Shown: positions 1 to 7,780 of the stretch, piece after piece | Layout: each line of letters starts with the position of its first letter | Numbering within the stretch: position 1 is the stretch's first letter | DNA from: Paenibacillus sp. FSL K6-0276 | GTDB taxonomy: Bacteria > Bacillota > Bacilli > Paenibacillales > Paenibacillaceae | Assembly: GCF_037977235.1 (NCBI RefSeq) | Contig: NZ_CP150276.1 | Location: forward strand, 3,038,001-3,102,000 | Direction of reading: 5' to 3' | DNA length: 64,000 nucleotides | Notes under the pieces: model-generated | Told to the model about the DNA's origin: nothing | The model's database searches: none | Seen by the model: the letters and a program-made list of their open reading frames with translations, nothing else | Position numbers and translations under genes: made by a program

Positions 1-1209
1 GATACAAGTAGCTTCGATTTCTATTATCAAGACAATCATTGTCCATGCTGCAAGGGACGTCGAGTCATTGATAAGTTTGATTTTGATGTTGTTCTTCAGG
101 ACAAAAATGTGCCATTTTGGGATGGCTTATTGCATCCAGATGCAATGGATATTCTGAAATTCTATCAATTCCCCAAATTAAAATTCATCTTTGAAGAGAT
201 TAAGAATGAACTCGGACAAGATATCAGCAAGAGTTATAGTGAGATGACGGATGCAGAAAAGCATACTTTTTGGTACGGGTATTGGGAAAAGTCATTTTAT
301 GATAAAGCAAGCAAGGCAACGAGGACTTGGGAAGGTTTTAATTACATCATTGGGAACTACATGGTAATATCGAAAGCGATCATTAAAGAGCATATTAAAC
401 AGTCCAAGATAATGATTACCTGTCCAATCTGTCAAGGAACCGTACTAAATCATCATAAAAAGCTAAAGTTTGGTGACACAGATATTCGTGAGATCCTTGG
501 ACAACCTCTTGATCAAGTGATTAGTACCGTTGGCAAATTACAGGTGCTTGAAAAAATGAAAGCCATTGTTGGCGGCGATATGGTTCTAACAGAGGATGTC
601 TCTCTATTGTCTAGGGAAACACAAGTTGCTCTAAAAATGCTTGAACTAGAGCTAGCGAGCTTTGCACACTATGAAATGGTATTACAAAATGCTCTGCCAT
701 TCTGGGGAAAGATTAGCGGAAGCATTGAATCCATAAGCATGAATAATAGAATTACCATTTGTGATTTTGATAATATTAGTGAAACTAGAGAAAACATTAT
801 TGATAAGTATTTCACGAATGGAAAATATAAAAAACTAACCTATGTGTATGAAGCGTTTGGTTACAAAAAACTGGTCACTCTAATTAATAAGATAAAAGCT
901 AGTCATCCATGTCCATTCTGCAAAGGGAAGAAAGCCATTTCGGAAGATGGGCTTCATGATGGTGTTTATAAATTAACGATTCCATGTGTTAGTTGTTATG
1001 CAAGTGGCATTAATGATGAAGGGCGTAAGGAAATCGTCGAAGGCATTGACGTGCAAACTTGGTTAACTGGCAATGTAAGTGACGTTGTTACGGAAAGCTT
1101 AAATATTGTGGCTGTAGCGGATATTCCAATTTTCAATCGTATTCGGGAGTTGAATAAACAAGAAATGATGGCAGTTTATCAATACCTTGAGGATAATAAG
1201 CAAACCTAA
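1..1209 (+). CDS. UvrA-like protein, 3' part (runs off left edge)
   Basis: The frame is open from base 1, so the start lies outside the window. Three Cys motifs are visible: CPCCKGR near the edge, CPICQG in the middle, and CPFCKG with CVSC near the C-terminus. The stretch after the first motif (FDVVLQDKNVPFWDG) and the stretch after the second (KLKFGDTDIREILG) align by eye with the UvrA segments that follow its zinc modules. The expected ABC signature LSGGE reads LSRETQ, so the ATPase core looks degenerate. It is therefore probably a UvrA paralogue rather than the housekeeping excinuclease. A strong terminator follows directly. The family call is fairly safe; whether it acts in DNA repair, drug self-resistance or something else is unknown. 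Confidence 0.65.
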   Translation, partial: DTSSFDFYYQDNHCPCCKGRRVIDKFDFDVVLQDKNVPFWDGLLHPDAMDILKFYQFPKLKFIFEEIKNELGQDISKSYSEMTDAEKHTFWYGYWEKSFYDKASKATRTWEGFNYIIGNYMVISKAIIKEHIKQSKIMITCPICQGTVLNHHKKLKFGDTDIREILGQPLDQVISTVGKLQVLEKMKAIVGGDMVLTEDVSLLSRETQVALKMLELELASFAHYEMVLQNALPFWGKISGSIESISMNNRITICDFDNISETRENIIDKYFTNGKYKKLTYVYEAFGYKKLVTLINKIKASHPCPFCKGKKAISEDGLHDGVYKLTIPCVSCYASGINDEGRKEIVEGIDVQTWLTGNVSDVVTESLNIVAVADIPIFNRIRELNKQEMMAVYQYLEDNKQT

Positions 1210-1212
1210 TGG

Positions 1213-1236
1213 AACCGCGCTATGCGCGGTTTTTTA
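1213..1236 (+). terminator. Intrinsic terminator after the UvrA-like gene
   Basis: Perfect 8-bp stem AACCGCGC / GCGCGGTT with a TAT loop, followed by a T run. Confidence 0.9.
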
Positions 1237-1268
1237 TTGTATGGGAACACATTTGGGATAATTATTGA

Positions 1269-1284
1269 TGTGACATAAATCACA
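1269..1284. promoter_or_regulatory. FNR/CRP-type operator upstream of nosD
   Basis: TGTGACATAAATCACA is a perfect TGTGA-N6-TCACA palindrome, the consensus of Bacillus Fnr and the wider CRP/FNR family. A class II position (centre at -41.5) would put the transcription start near 1318, about 107 bases before nosD. A weak -10-like ATAGCT sits near 1310. Control by low oxygen is inference, but it fits a denitrification accessory operon. Confidence 0.7.
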
Positions 1285-1424
1285 ATTCAGACACATCTTT
1301 TCATTAAGGATAGCTACATTGAGCTATAGGCATACATCTTCCTTTTCTTTACAATTAGGCGTAATGATCGTTCACTAAATGGAATGATAGATTAGAGAAT
1401 GAATCGCTGACAAGGGGGTGAACA

Positions 1425-2792
1425 ATGGTTATATCCAAAAGTTTCTGTCACCCAGTCATATTTAGAGTATCGATCCTGATGTTACTTAGCCTTTTCTTAA
1501 TAATCACGACCTACAGCGGGAGTGCCAGTGCAAATACTACTTCGAAAGCGATTCCACTCCAGCCGATTATTAATGCTGCCCAAATCGGAGATTCGATTAC
1601 TTTAGCTCCAGGTACTTACCTCGGCCCGGTTTATATTAATAAAAGGCTGACGATTAACGGGGAAGGTAGGGTGACACTATTAAATTCATCTCCAGATGCT
1701 GAAGTTGCAGTTATGATTCAGGCTGATGGGGTAAAGCTTCAAGGACTTAATATACAGCAGGATAACGGGGGAGAAGCAGCAGCGATTCGGGTGGAAGGCG
1801 ATCAGGTGACTTTGAAAGATTTAGTCATACATACATTTGGCTTTGGCATTGTGCTACGTGAGGCCGATAGTGGAGTTGTAGTAAACAATAAGATCCGCTG
1901 GTTTATACCTAAAGGTGTTACTTCGGGAAAAAGAGGCAATGGCATCGATCTCTATAACTCTCATGGTTTAGATATCAGAGAGAATGAAATCTCTTATCTC
2001 CGAGATGGCATCTATATAGAGAAGAGTCGCAATACAAAGGTTGATCACAATCGGCTCTATTATTTACGATATGGCGTTCACTGTATGTATATCAATGGAT
2101 CATCTGTTACGAACAATATTGGAGAATACAACATAACTGGCGCGATGGTGATGGGAGTGACCGACGTTATGGTGTCAGGAAACTCTTTTCGTAAACAGAA
2201 TCAGAATGTTCATTCTCAAGGAATCCTGCTCTTTGACGTTCGTACCTCTCAGATTGTACATAATCTCGTGGAAGGTAATCGGGTAGGAATCTATATGCAG
2301 CAGTCTTCCGACAACACTCTCCGGAATAATATGGTGCTCCGAAATTATATTGGGATTCAATTTGAGGGTTCTGAAGGCAACCGCTTTCAGCAGAATGCTT
2401 TTATTGCAAATGTGATTGAAGCACAGGCAACCGATTCCAAGAATAATAAGATGACGAGAAATTTTTGGGATTCTTTCGAAGGGCTGGATGTATCGGGTGA
2501 TGGCGTAAGTGATCTACCCTATGCTATTAACCCTTTTTATCAGCAATTAATTACAGAAAATGCTGCTTATCAGCTCTTTTTTCAATCACCGGGCATGACA
2601 TTTTTAAGCGATCTGTATACAAATGGTAAAGAACAATGGTCCACCGATCTAGAGCCGCTTATGCAATTGGATTCAGTTAATGCAAATGTTGGACAAGTTA
2701 GTGAGGGGCAAGGGTCAGTAATGGTAGTGGGTTGGCTGCTTTTGTTTTTCTCTGTGATCACAATACTATATATGGGGGTATTAAGGTTATGA
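1425..2792 (+). CDS. nosD: NosD, periplasmic-type beta-helix copper-site maturation protein
   Basis: This 455-residue protein has an N-terminal signal segment (about residues 14-36, ending ASA), repeated right-handed beta-helix rungs (the N-NxI/NxVxxN pattern typical of NosD/pectin-lyase folds) and a C-terminal hydrophobic anchor after about 430. In denitrifiers NosD works with the NosFY ABC complex in assembling the CuZ centre of nitrous oxide reductase on the outer face of the membrane. A GGGGG-type ribosome binding site precedes the ATG. The stop overlaps the nosL start as ATGA. It is the first gene of a tight operon nosD-nosL-nosY-nosF-tlpA. No nosZ precedes it here, which is unusual for the cluster. 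Confidence 0.88.
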   Translation: MVISKSFCHPVIFRVSILMLLSLFLIITTYSGSASANTTSKAIPLQPIINAAQIGDSITLAPGTYLGPVYINKRLTINGEGRVTLLNSSPDAEVAVMIQADGVKLQGLNIQQDNGGEAAAIRVEGDQVTLKDLVIHTFGFGIVLREADSGVVVNNKIRWFIPKGVTSGKRGNGIDLYNSHGLDIRENEISYLRDGIYIEKSRNTKVDHNRLYYLRYGVHCMYINGSSVTNNIGEYNITGAMVMGVTDVMVSGNSFRKQNQNVHSQGILLFDVRTSQIVHNLVEGNRVGIYMQQSSDNTLRNNMVLRNYIGIQFEGSEGNRFQQNAFIANVIEAQATDSKNNKMTRNFWDSFEGLDVSGDGVSDLPYAINPFYQQLITENAAYQLFFQSPGMTFLSDLYTNGKEQWSTDLEPLMQLDSVNANVGQVSEGQGSVMVVGWLLLFFSVITILYMGVLRL

Positions 2793-3346
2793 AAAAATGG
2801 AGTTTTGTGCTGATGTTGATGATGGGTTTGTTAATTCTGGCGGCTTGTGGCCCCAAAAAGTTTGAACCTTTGGCGATTAATGAAAAAGTTGATATTTGCG
2901 CGATTTGCAATATGCAGGTTAAGGACGATGCCTTTGCTACACAACTAGCAACGAAAGACGGGAAGAATTATAAGTTTGATGACATTGGTTGTATGAATGA
3001 ATGGAAGAACAAGAATGGAAGCAAAAATATTGGAATGGACTATGTTCGTGACTATAACGACAAAGAGTGGGTAGAATTCAGTAAGGCCAGCTTTGTCTAT
3101 GATGAGACACTACGTACGCCTATGGCTTATGGAGTCATCAGCTTCAAAGACACTGCTTCAGCTGAAGCTTTTGTAAAGGAACAAGGTGTTGGCATCGTTC
3201 TGTCAGCTAGTGATCTGTCCACGCATGAATGGAAACAAAATACGGATATGATGCACATGGATATGAATGGCGGAGAAGGTCATATGGACGAGCATAAGTC
3301 TGAGGAAATGGAAGGCATGACATCGGATAAAGAGACGGATATGTGA
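2789..3346 (+). CDS. nosL: NosL copper-chaperone lipoprotein
   Basis: The start is the ATG overlapping the nosD stop (ATGA); a longer reading frame upstream would lack the signal peptide at its end. The 185-residue product begins MKKWSF, with a hydrophobic segment and lipobox LAAC at Cys20, so it should be lipid-anchored. The NosL signature CAICNMQVKDDAFATQ and a downstream FDDIGCM are intact. NosL is a Cu(I)-binding protein that delivers copper to apo-NosZ. The C-terminal tail is rich in Met, His and acidic residues (MMHMDMNGGEGHMDEH), a probable extra metal-binding extension. Confidence 0.9.
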   Translation: MKKWSFVLMLMMGLLILAACGPKKFEPLAINEKVDICAICNMQVKDDAFATQLATKDGKNYKFDDIGCMNEWKNKNGSKNIGMDYVRDYNDKEWVEFSKASFVYDETLRTPMAYGVISFKDTASAEAFVKEQGVGIVLSASDLSTHEWKQNTDMMHMDMNGGEGHMDEHKSEEMEGMTSDKETDM

Positions 3347-3348
3347 TA

Positions 3349-4170
3349 ATGGGTGATATCCTGCAAGTCGCACGCAGAGAGATTAAAATGGGGTTTCGTA
3401 ATCCATGGGCCTATTCTTTTTTGGCATTATTCTGCACGTTTAGTCTCGGCTTACTGCTGATTAATGCACAAAATGAGATTCAAGGCTATACCGCAGTTAC
3501 AGGTTCCATGTTAAGTCTGATTCTGTATCTGCTGCCGCTCATGACCTTATTTCTAGGCTCTTTTTCACTTGCCTCAGAGAAGGAAGAGGGGAGCTGGCAG
3601 CTTTTATCTACTTATCCGATAGGAACGTTATCATTTATTCTTGGCAAGTATGTGGGGCTGGCTGCCGTATTACTTACGGTTGTGGCTTTCGGTTATGGTT
3701 TAATGGGTATGATTAGTGGATTCTTGGGCATGGCCTATGATTCTACTACTTACTTTCTTTTTTTGTTTTTTTCCGCAGGACTTGTTTTACTATTCTTGAC
3801 CATCGCCTTGTTTATCGGTTCATTATCAAGTAACCGCTGGCAGGCGCTGACTGTTTCTGTTGCTGTGTGGTTTTTCACAGTAATAGGCTGGCCGACCTTT
3901 TTGATCGCCTTTTTAGGTTTAATGCCTTATCTCTGGATCAAGCCCTTGCTCGTCGCATTAACAATACTCAACCCAGCGGAGCTTGTTCGGTTATTCGTTG
4001 TTATCAAGCTGGGCGGAGGTTCTGTGTTGGGGCCTGAATATTATCAATGGGTAGAATGGATAAATGGATCGAAGGGTAATTTGTTGTTTCTGGGTGTCTG
4101 TCTGGTCTGGATGTTGAGCTCGATTCTGCTTGTATATTGGATATGGGAAAGGGGGCGCTCCCGTGGATAA
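3349..4170 (+). CDS. nosY: NosY, ABC-2 type permease of the Nos transporter
   Basis: The protein is about 273 residues with six hydrophobic segments and the EKEEGSWQLLSTYP element common to NosY/ABC-2 permeases. It pairs with NosF to form the membrane part of the Nos maturation ABC complex, thought to supply sulfur for CuZ. ATG at 3349 or GTG at 3343 could be the start; both overlap or nearly touch the nosL stop at 3346. The 3' end overlaps nosF by 8 bases, so translation is probably coupled. Confidence 0.85.
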   Translation: MGDILQVARREIKMGFRNPWAYSFLALFCTFSLGLLLINAQNEIQGYTAVTGSMLSLILYLLPLMTLFLGSFSLASEKEEGSWQLLSTYPIGTLSFILGKYVGLAAVLLTVVAFGYGLMGMISGFLGMAYDSTTYFLFLFFSAGLVLLFLTIALFIGSLSSNRWQALTVSVAVWFFTVIGWPTFLIAFLGLMPYLWIKPLLVALTILNPAELVRLFVVIKLGGGSVLGPEYYQWVEWINGSKGNLLFLGVCLVWMLSSILLVYWIWERGRSRG

Positions 4171-4882
4171 CCCATTAGTGAATGTAAAAGGAATCTCTAA
4201 GGTTATTAAGAAGCAAACATTAGTACAAGAGATTAGCTTTCAAATCCCCAGTGGGAGCATACTTGCACTATGTGGCGGTAACGGGGCAGGCAAAAGTACC
4301 GTTTTGCGAATGGTTGCCGGAATTTTTCAGCCTTCGGTGGGAGAAATCACAGTGGGTGGTCTATACTGGCACAAATCACGCAAACAATTCTCGAAACAAA
4401 TTGGTTATATGCCGGATGATTATCAGTTCAATCATGGGCTGTCGGCGGAGGAAGCTCTGACTTTTTGGGCGGCTCTCCGTAGGGTACCCAAACGTAAAGC
4501 GAGAGTCAGCGAAGTACTTGCCTTAGTAGGTCTTGAGGATAAACGAAATCGTCTGGTCAATACCTTTTCCAAAGGAATGCGCCAGCGTATCTTATTTGCT
4601 CAGGCGTTGCTCGCCAAACCGCCCTTGCTAATTATGGACGAACCCACAAACGGCCTTGACCCTTTCTGGATGAATGAATTTGTAGACCTACTCCATAGGA
4701 TCAAACAAGAAGGGCATACAGTAATTTTCTCTACGCATCAGTTAGAAATTGCAGATAAGATCGCCGACCAGATTGTTTTTCTAAGCCATGGAAGAAATGT
4801 TGGTTCAGGTCCAACCGAACAATTTCATGCGAAATTTGGTTCTCTGTATACAGCCTTTAATCATAGTCTGGGTTTGAAATGA
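4163..4882 (+). CDS. nosF: NosF, ABC transporter ATPase
   Basis: The GTG at 4163 is preferred because AAAGGGGG lies just upstream and the frame upstream has no ribosome binding site. The 239-residue ATPase has Walker A GGNGAGKST, a signature-like FSKGMRQRI, Walker B LLIMDEPTNGLDP and a switch His in STHQ. It should power the NosY permease. It overlaps nosY at its 5' end and the thioredoxin gene at its 3' end (ATGA). Confidence 0.88.
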   Translation: MDNPLVNVKGISKVIKKQTLVQEISFQIPSGSILALCGGNGAGKSTVLRMVAGIFQPSVGEITVGGLYWHKSRKQFSKQIGYMPDDYQFNHGLSAEEALTFWAALRRVPKRKARVSEVLALVGLEDKRNRLVNTFSKGMRQRILFAQALLAKPPLLIMDEPTNGLDPFWMNEFVDLLHRIKQEGHTVIFSTHQLEIADKIADQIVFLSHGRNVGSGPTEQFHAKFGSLYTAFNHSLGLK

Positions 4883-5406
4883 GCATGCGTCGAATTGTTG
4901 CCTTGCTAGTGATTATCACGGCTGTCATGACTGTTGTATGGGTATTCAGCCATAATGAAAAAAGAGTTTCATCTGAAAGGATTGCAGTGGGCTCTATCGC
5001 TCCTGAATTTGAAGCTACTACACTAGAAGGTGAAAAAGTTCGTCTAAGCGATTTCCAGGGACAGATTGTGGTACTTAACTTTTGGGCCTCCTGGTGTACG
5101 TCATGTGTGCGAGAAATGCCCCTGCTTAATGACATTCACAAGTCCTCAAGTGCTCAAATTGAAACCTTGTTTATTAATGTCGGAGAGTCTAAAGCGACGG
5201 TATCAGAATATCTTAAGGATCATAGTTTTTCCTTTCCAGTTGTTATCGATGTTACTGGAAAAATATCTACTGCATACGAAGTTAGTGCACTTCCTGCCAC
5301 GTTTATTATTAATAGAGAGGGGAACATCAGAAAGGCTATATTGGGTGAAATCACAGATTTCCCCTTGATGCAACAGTGGCTGGAGGATGCTGGGAATCTT
5401 AAATAA
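4879..5406 (+). CDS. Membrane-anchored TlpA/ResA-type thioredoxin
   Basis: The protein has 175 residues with one N-terminal membrane segment (residues 5-24), then a thioredoxin fold with the redox motif WCTSC, VGxxAPEF near the start and a cis-Pro loop ALPATF. Proteins of this kind reduce disulfides or apo-metal sites outside the cell membrane. It is translationally coupled to nosF, so a job in keeping NosL/NosZ cysteines or copper ligands reduced is a reasonable inference. Its stop abuts the stop of the convergent regulator gene with no spacer, and I see no terminator between them. Confidence 0.85.
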   Translation: MSMRRIVALLVIITAVMTVVWVFSHNEKRVSSERIAVGSIAPEFEATTLEGEKVRLSDFQGQIVVLNFWASWCTSCVREMPLLNDIHKSSSAQIETLFINVGESKATVSEYLKDHSFSFPVVIDVTGKISTAYEVSALPATFIINREGNIRKAILGEITDFPLMQQWLEDAGNLK

Positions 5407-6444
5407 TCAACTCATATACATATTTCGGTATACAGCTGGGGTGAGGTTCTCGAACCTTTTGAATGTTTTAATGAAATAGCCCGTATCACAGAATCCTAAA
5501 TCATCGCTCACTTGATTAATTGGTGCGTCAGTGGACTCCAGCAGCTGCTTGGCCCATTCAATTTTGAGCCTATTAACAAAGATGGAGAAATTCTCTCCCG
5601 TTTCTTTTGTAAATATGCGGCTGAAATAACTGGAGCTGATATGACAAAGCTTGGCCATTTCTTTGAGGCTGAAATTCTCATTTTTGTGCGCATAGATGTA
5701 ATCAAACGCAGGCTGAAGCACTGCATTCGAAGCGACGAACTTTTGAATCCCATTTTTCAATTTGGTCTCAATGAGTGCCCCTGACAGTTCTTGCTGGATG
5801 GATTGAATTTTTCGATAAGCACGGTCTGTCTCGTCGAAAGTTTCAGCTGATGTAGCTGCGTCAATATCTGAGGTCAGTACTCTTTTGTACAAATCGACTG
5901 TCGTACGCTTATGAATGGCTTCTTCCACAATATAGGTGCTTAGCTGTAGCAGTAAGTCAACGCATTTCGTTACTTCATCGTAGGATAAGATAGGAAGTGC
6001 CTCGTAATCCTCTTTGAGCGCTTTAAACTTCATATTCGCCTCTACATTAGGTGGCCTGGATACAATCTGCTCCAGATGCGACACGTCAGGTTCACGAAGC
6101 TTAAGCTGTCCGGCCATAATCGCACCAAGATATTGATTGTCAATAATAATTGGAATGGCGATATCGATGATATTGAAATGGCATAAATAAATATATGGCT
6201 TGTTCAAACGAACAGCTTCGATACCGGCACGTGCATCACACTTTTGGCAGTACTGGGAGAGGTTGGAATCCTGGCGCACGCCTTGGCAGAAAGGCTGACA
6301 GAAGCTGTGCTTAGTCACGGGAACGCCTTTATAATCAACGGTAAGGATCGCCATTTTAGTCACGAGCGATAAGGAGTCTTGCAACTTCTCCCATTTCTTC
6401 AAATCAATAATTTCTTCTAAATTAAATCGAGATTTGGGCATCAC
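5407..6444 (-). CDS. PocR-sensor AraC-family regulator of glycerol/diol metabolism
   Basis: This 345-residue protein has an N-terminal PocR domain (about residues 8-170; conserved Cys cluster CQPFCQGVR...YCQKCDARAG and the CHFNIIDIAIPI segment) and a C-terminal AraC helix-turn-helix pair (about 240-345). PocR domains sense small polyols such as 1,2-propanediol or glycerol. The gene is divergent from gldA-dhaKL, so it is very likely their activator. The 200-bp divergent region holds a cre-like box. A Cys-rich sensor could also be redox-sensitive. Confidence 0.85.
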   Translation of the reverse strand: MMPKSRFNLEEIIDLKKWEKLQDSLSLVTKMAILTVDYKGVPVTKHSFCQPFCQGVRQDSNLSQYCQKCDARAGIEAVRLNKPYIYLCHFNIIDIAIPIIIDNQYLGAIMAGQLKLREPDVSHLEQIVSRPPNVEANMKFKALKEDYEALPILSYDEVTKCVDLLLQLSTYIVEEAIHKRTTVDLYKRVLTSDIDAATSAETFDETDRAYRKIQSIQQELSGALIETKLKNGIQKFVASNAVLQPAFDYIYAHKNENFSLKEMAKLCHISSSYFSRIFTKETGENFSIFVNRLKIEWAKQLLESTDAPINQVSDDLGFCDTGYFIKTFKRFENLTPAVYRNMYMS

Positions 6445-6552
6445 GATATTCTCCTAGGAAAGTTATAGAAACATATTGAACATTATAGCGAATTTTTCAA
6501 CAAAAGGACAAGATAATACAATTTCTTTAAGAGAAGACAAAAAAACACGATA

Positions 6553-6566
6553 AGAAAACGCTTTAT
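6553..6566. promoter_or_regulatory. Candidate cre (CcpA) box upstream of gldA
   Basis: AGAAAACGCTTTAT shares the 11-base core GAAAACGCTTT with the palindromic cre form TGAAAACGCTTTCA; the outer bases differ. It lies about 80 bases before the gldA start. Catabolite repression of a glycerol/dihydroxyacetone operon would be expected. Confidence 0.5.
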
Positions 6567-6642
6567 TTGAACCTTATTGTTTCATGCATACCGAAATGGA
6601 GCAATCTATAATATAACTATATACAACCTAGGAGGAATGAAA

Positions 6643-7779
6643 ATGAGAAGAGCGTTTATCAGTCCGACGAAATATGTGCAAGGTGAGAATGAACTATTGA
6701 ATTTAGGTTATTTTGTAAAAACATTCGGTGATTCCGCACTGCTCATTGCACATCCAGATGATGTCACACGTGTGAAAGAGAAATTGGAGTCAACTAAACT
6801 GAAATTTAATATAACCCTTGTTGAAAGCGGCTTCCATGGGGAATGCTCAAGACAAGAGGTCGCAAGATTGCAGGCTCTGGCCAAGGAGCATAAATGTGCA
6901 TGCACGATTGGTTTGGGTGGAGGTAAGGCGATTGATACGGCAAAATGCGTAGCAGAAGGTGAAGCACTGATTATCGTTCCAACGATTGCAGCCACTGATG
7001 CACCAACAAGCCACTCCGCGGTCCTCTATACCCCAGAAGGTGAATTCGATGATTATGCTTATTTCAAGCAAAGTCCGAGTGTAGTCATGATCGATACAAC
7101 AGTGATTGCCAAAGCGCCTACAAGATTTCTTGTTGCAGGGATGGGAGATGCACTCTCAACTTATTTTGAAGCTAGAGCTACAGCAAATTCTTATTCCAAC
7201 GTGAATGCGGGCTTACCTTGCGGGGTTCGTGAAGGTGTTTGTGGGGAAGCCAAAGGGACGGTAACAGCACTAGGTCTTGCCAAACTATGCTATGAAACTT
7301 TGCTTGAGAATGGGTTCAAGGCGAAGCAGGCCTGCGATCTGAATATCGTAACGACAGCCTTGGAAAATATCATTGAAACGAATATTTTGTTATCGGGACT
7401 AGGCTTTGAAAGCGGAGGTTTGGCTGCGATTCATGCGATCCATAATGGTTTAACAGCTTTAGAGGGAACGCATCATTATTATCATGGCGAGAAGGTAGCG
7501 TTCAGTACGATTGCTCAATTGGTGCTTGAAAATGCTGACCGTACCGAATTAAAAGAAGTGCTGGACTTCTGTCTGTCGATTGGTCTTCCGGTGTGCCTAG
7601 CAGATATCGGAGTTGAGCAAGTAACTTACGAGGAACTACTTGAGGTTGCCAAAAAAGCATGTATTGCTGAGGAATCCATTCATTCGATGCCGTTCCCAAT
7701 TACAGAAGAGGCGGTAGCATCGGCGATTATGGCTGCCGACCATTTAGGTCGTCAATACAAATTAAGTAAGGAGCTTTAA
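6643..7779 (+). CDS. gldA: Glycerol dehydrogenase (NAD+, Zn-dependent)
   Basis: The ATG at 6643 is chosen because AGGAGG ends 7 bases before it; earlier in-frame codons have no site. The 378-residue product begins RRAFISPTKYVQG, has the NAD-binding GLGGGKAIDTAK and TDAPTS motifs, and the metal ligands Asp in GMGDALSTYFEA and His in HAIHNG and HGEKVAF. It oxidises glycerol to dihydroxyacetone. The dihydroxyacetone kinase gene follows one base after the stop, so the pair forms the oxidative glycerol route. It is presumably activated by the divergent PocR regulator. Confidence 0.93.
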   Translation: MRRAFISPTKYVQGENELLNLGYFVKTFGDSALLIAHPDDVTRVKEKLESTKLKFNITLVESGFHGECSRQEVARLQALAKEHKCACTIGLGGGKAIDTAKCVAEGEALIIVPTIAATDAPTSHSAVLYTPEGEFDDYAYFKQSPSVVMIDTTVIAKAPTRFLVAGMGDALSTYFEARATANSYSNVNAGLPCGVREGVCGEAKGTVTALGLAKLCYETLLENGFKAKQACDLNIVTTALENIIETNILLSGLGFESGGLAAIHAIHNGLTALEGTHHYYHGEKVAFSTIAQLVLENADRTELKEVLDFCLSIGLPVCLADIGVEQVTYEELLEVAKKACIAEESIHSMPFPITEEAVASAIMAADHLGRQYKLSKEL

Positions 7780-7780
7780 G

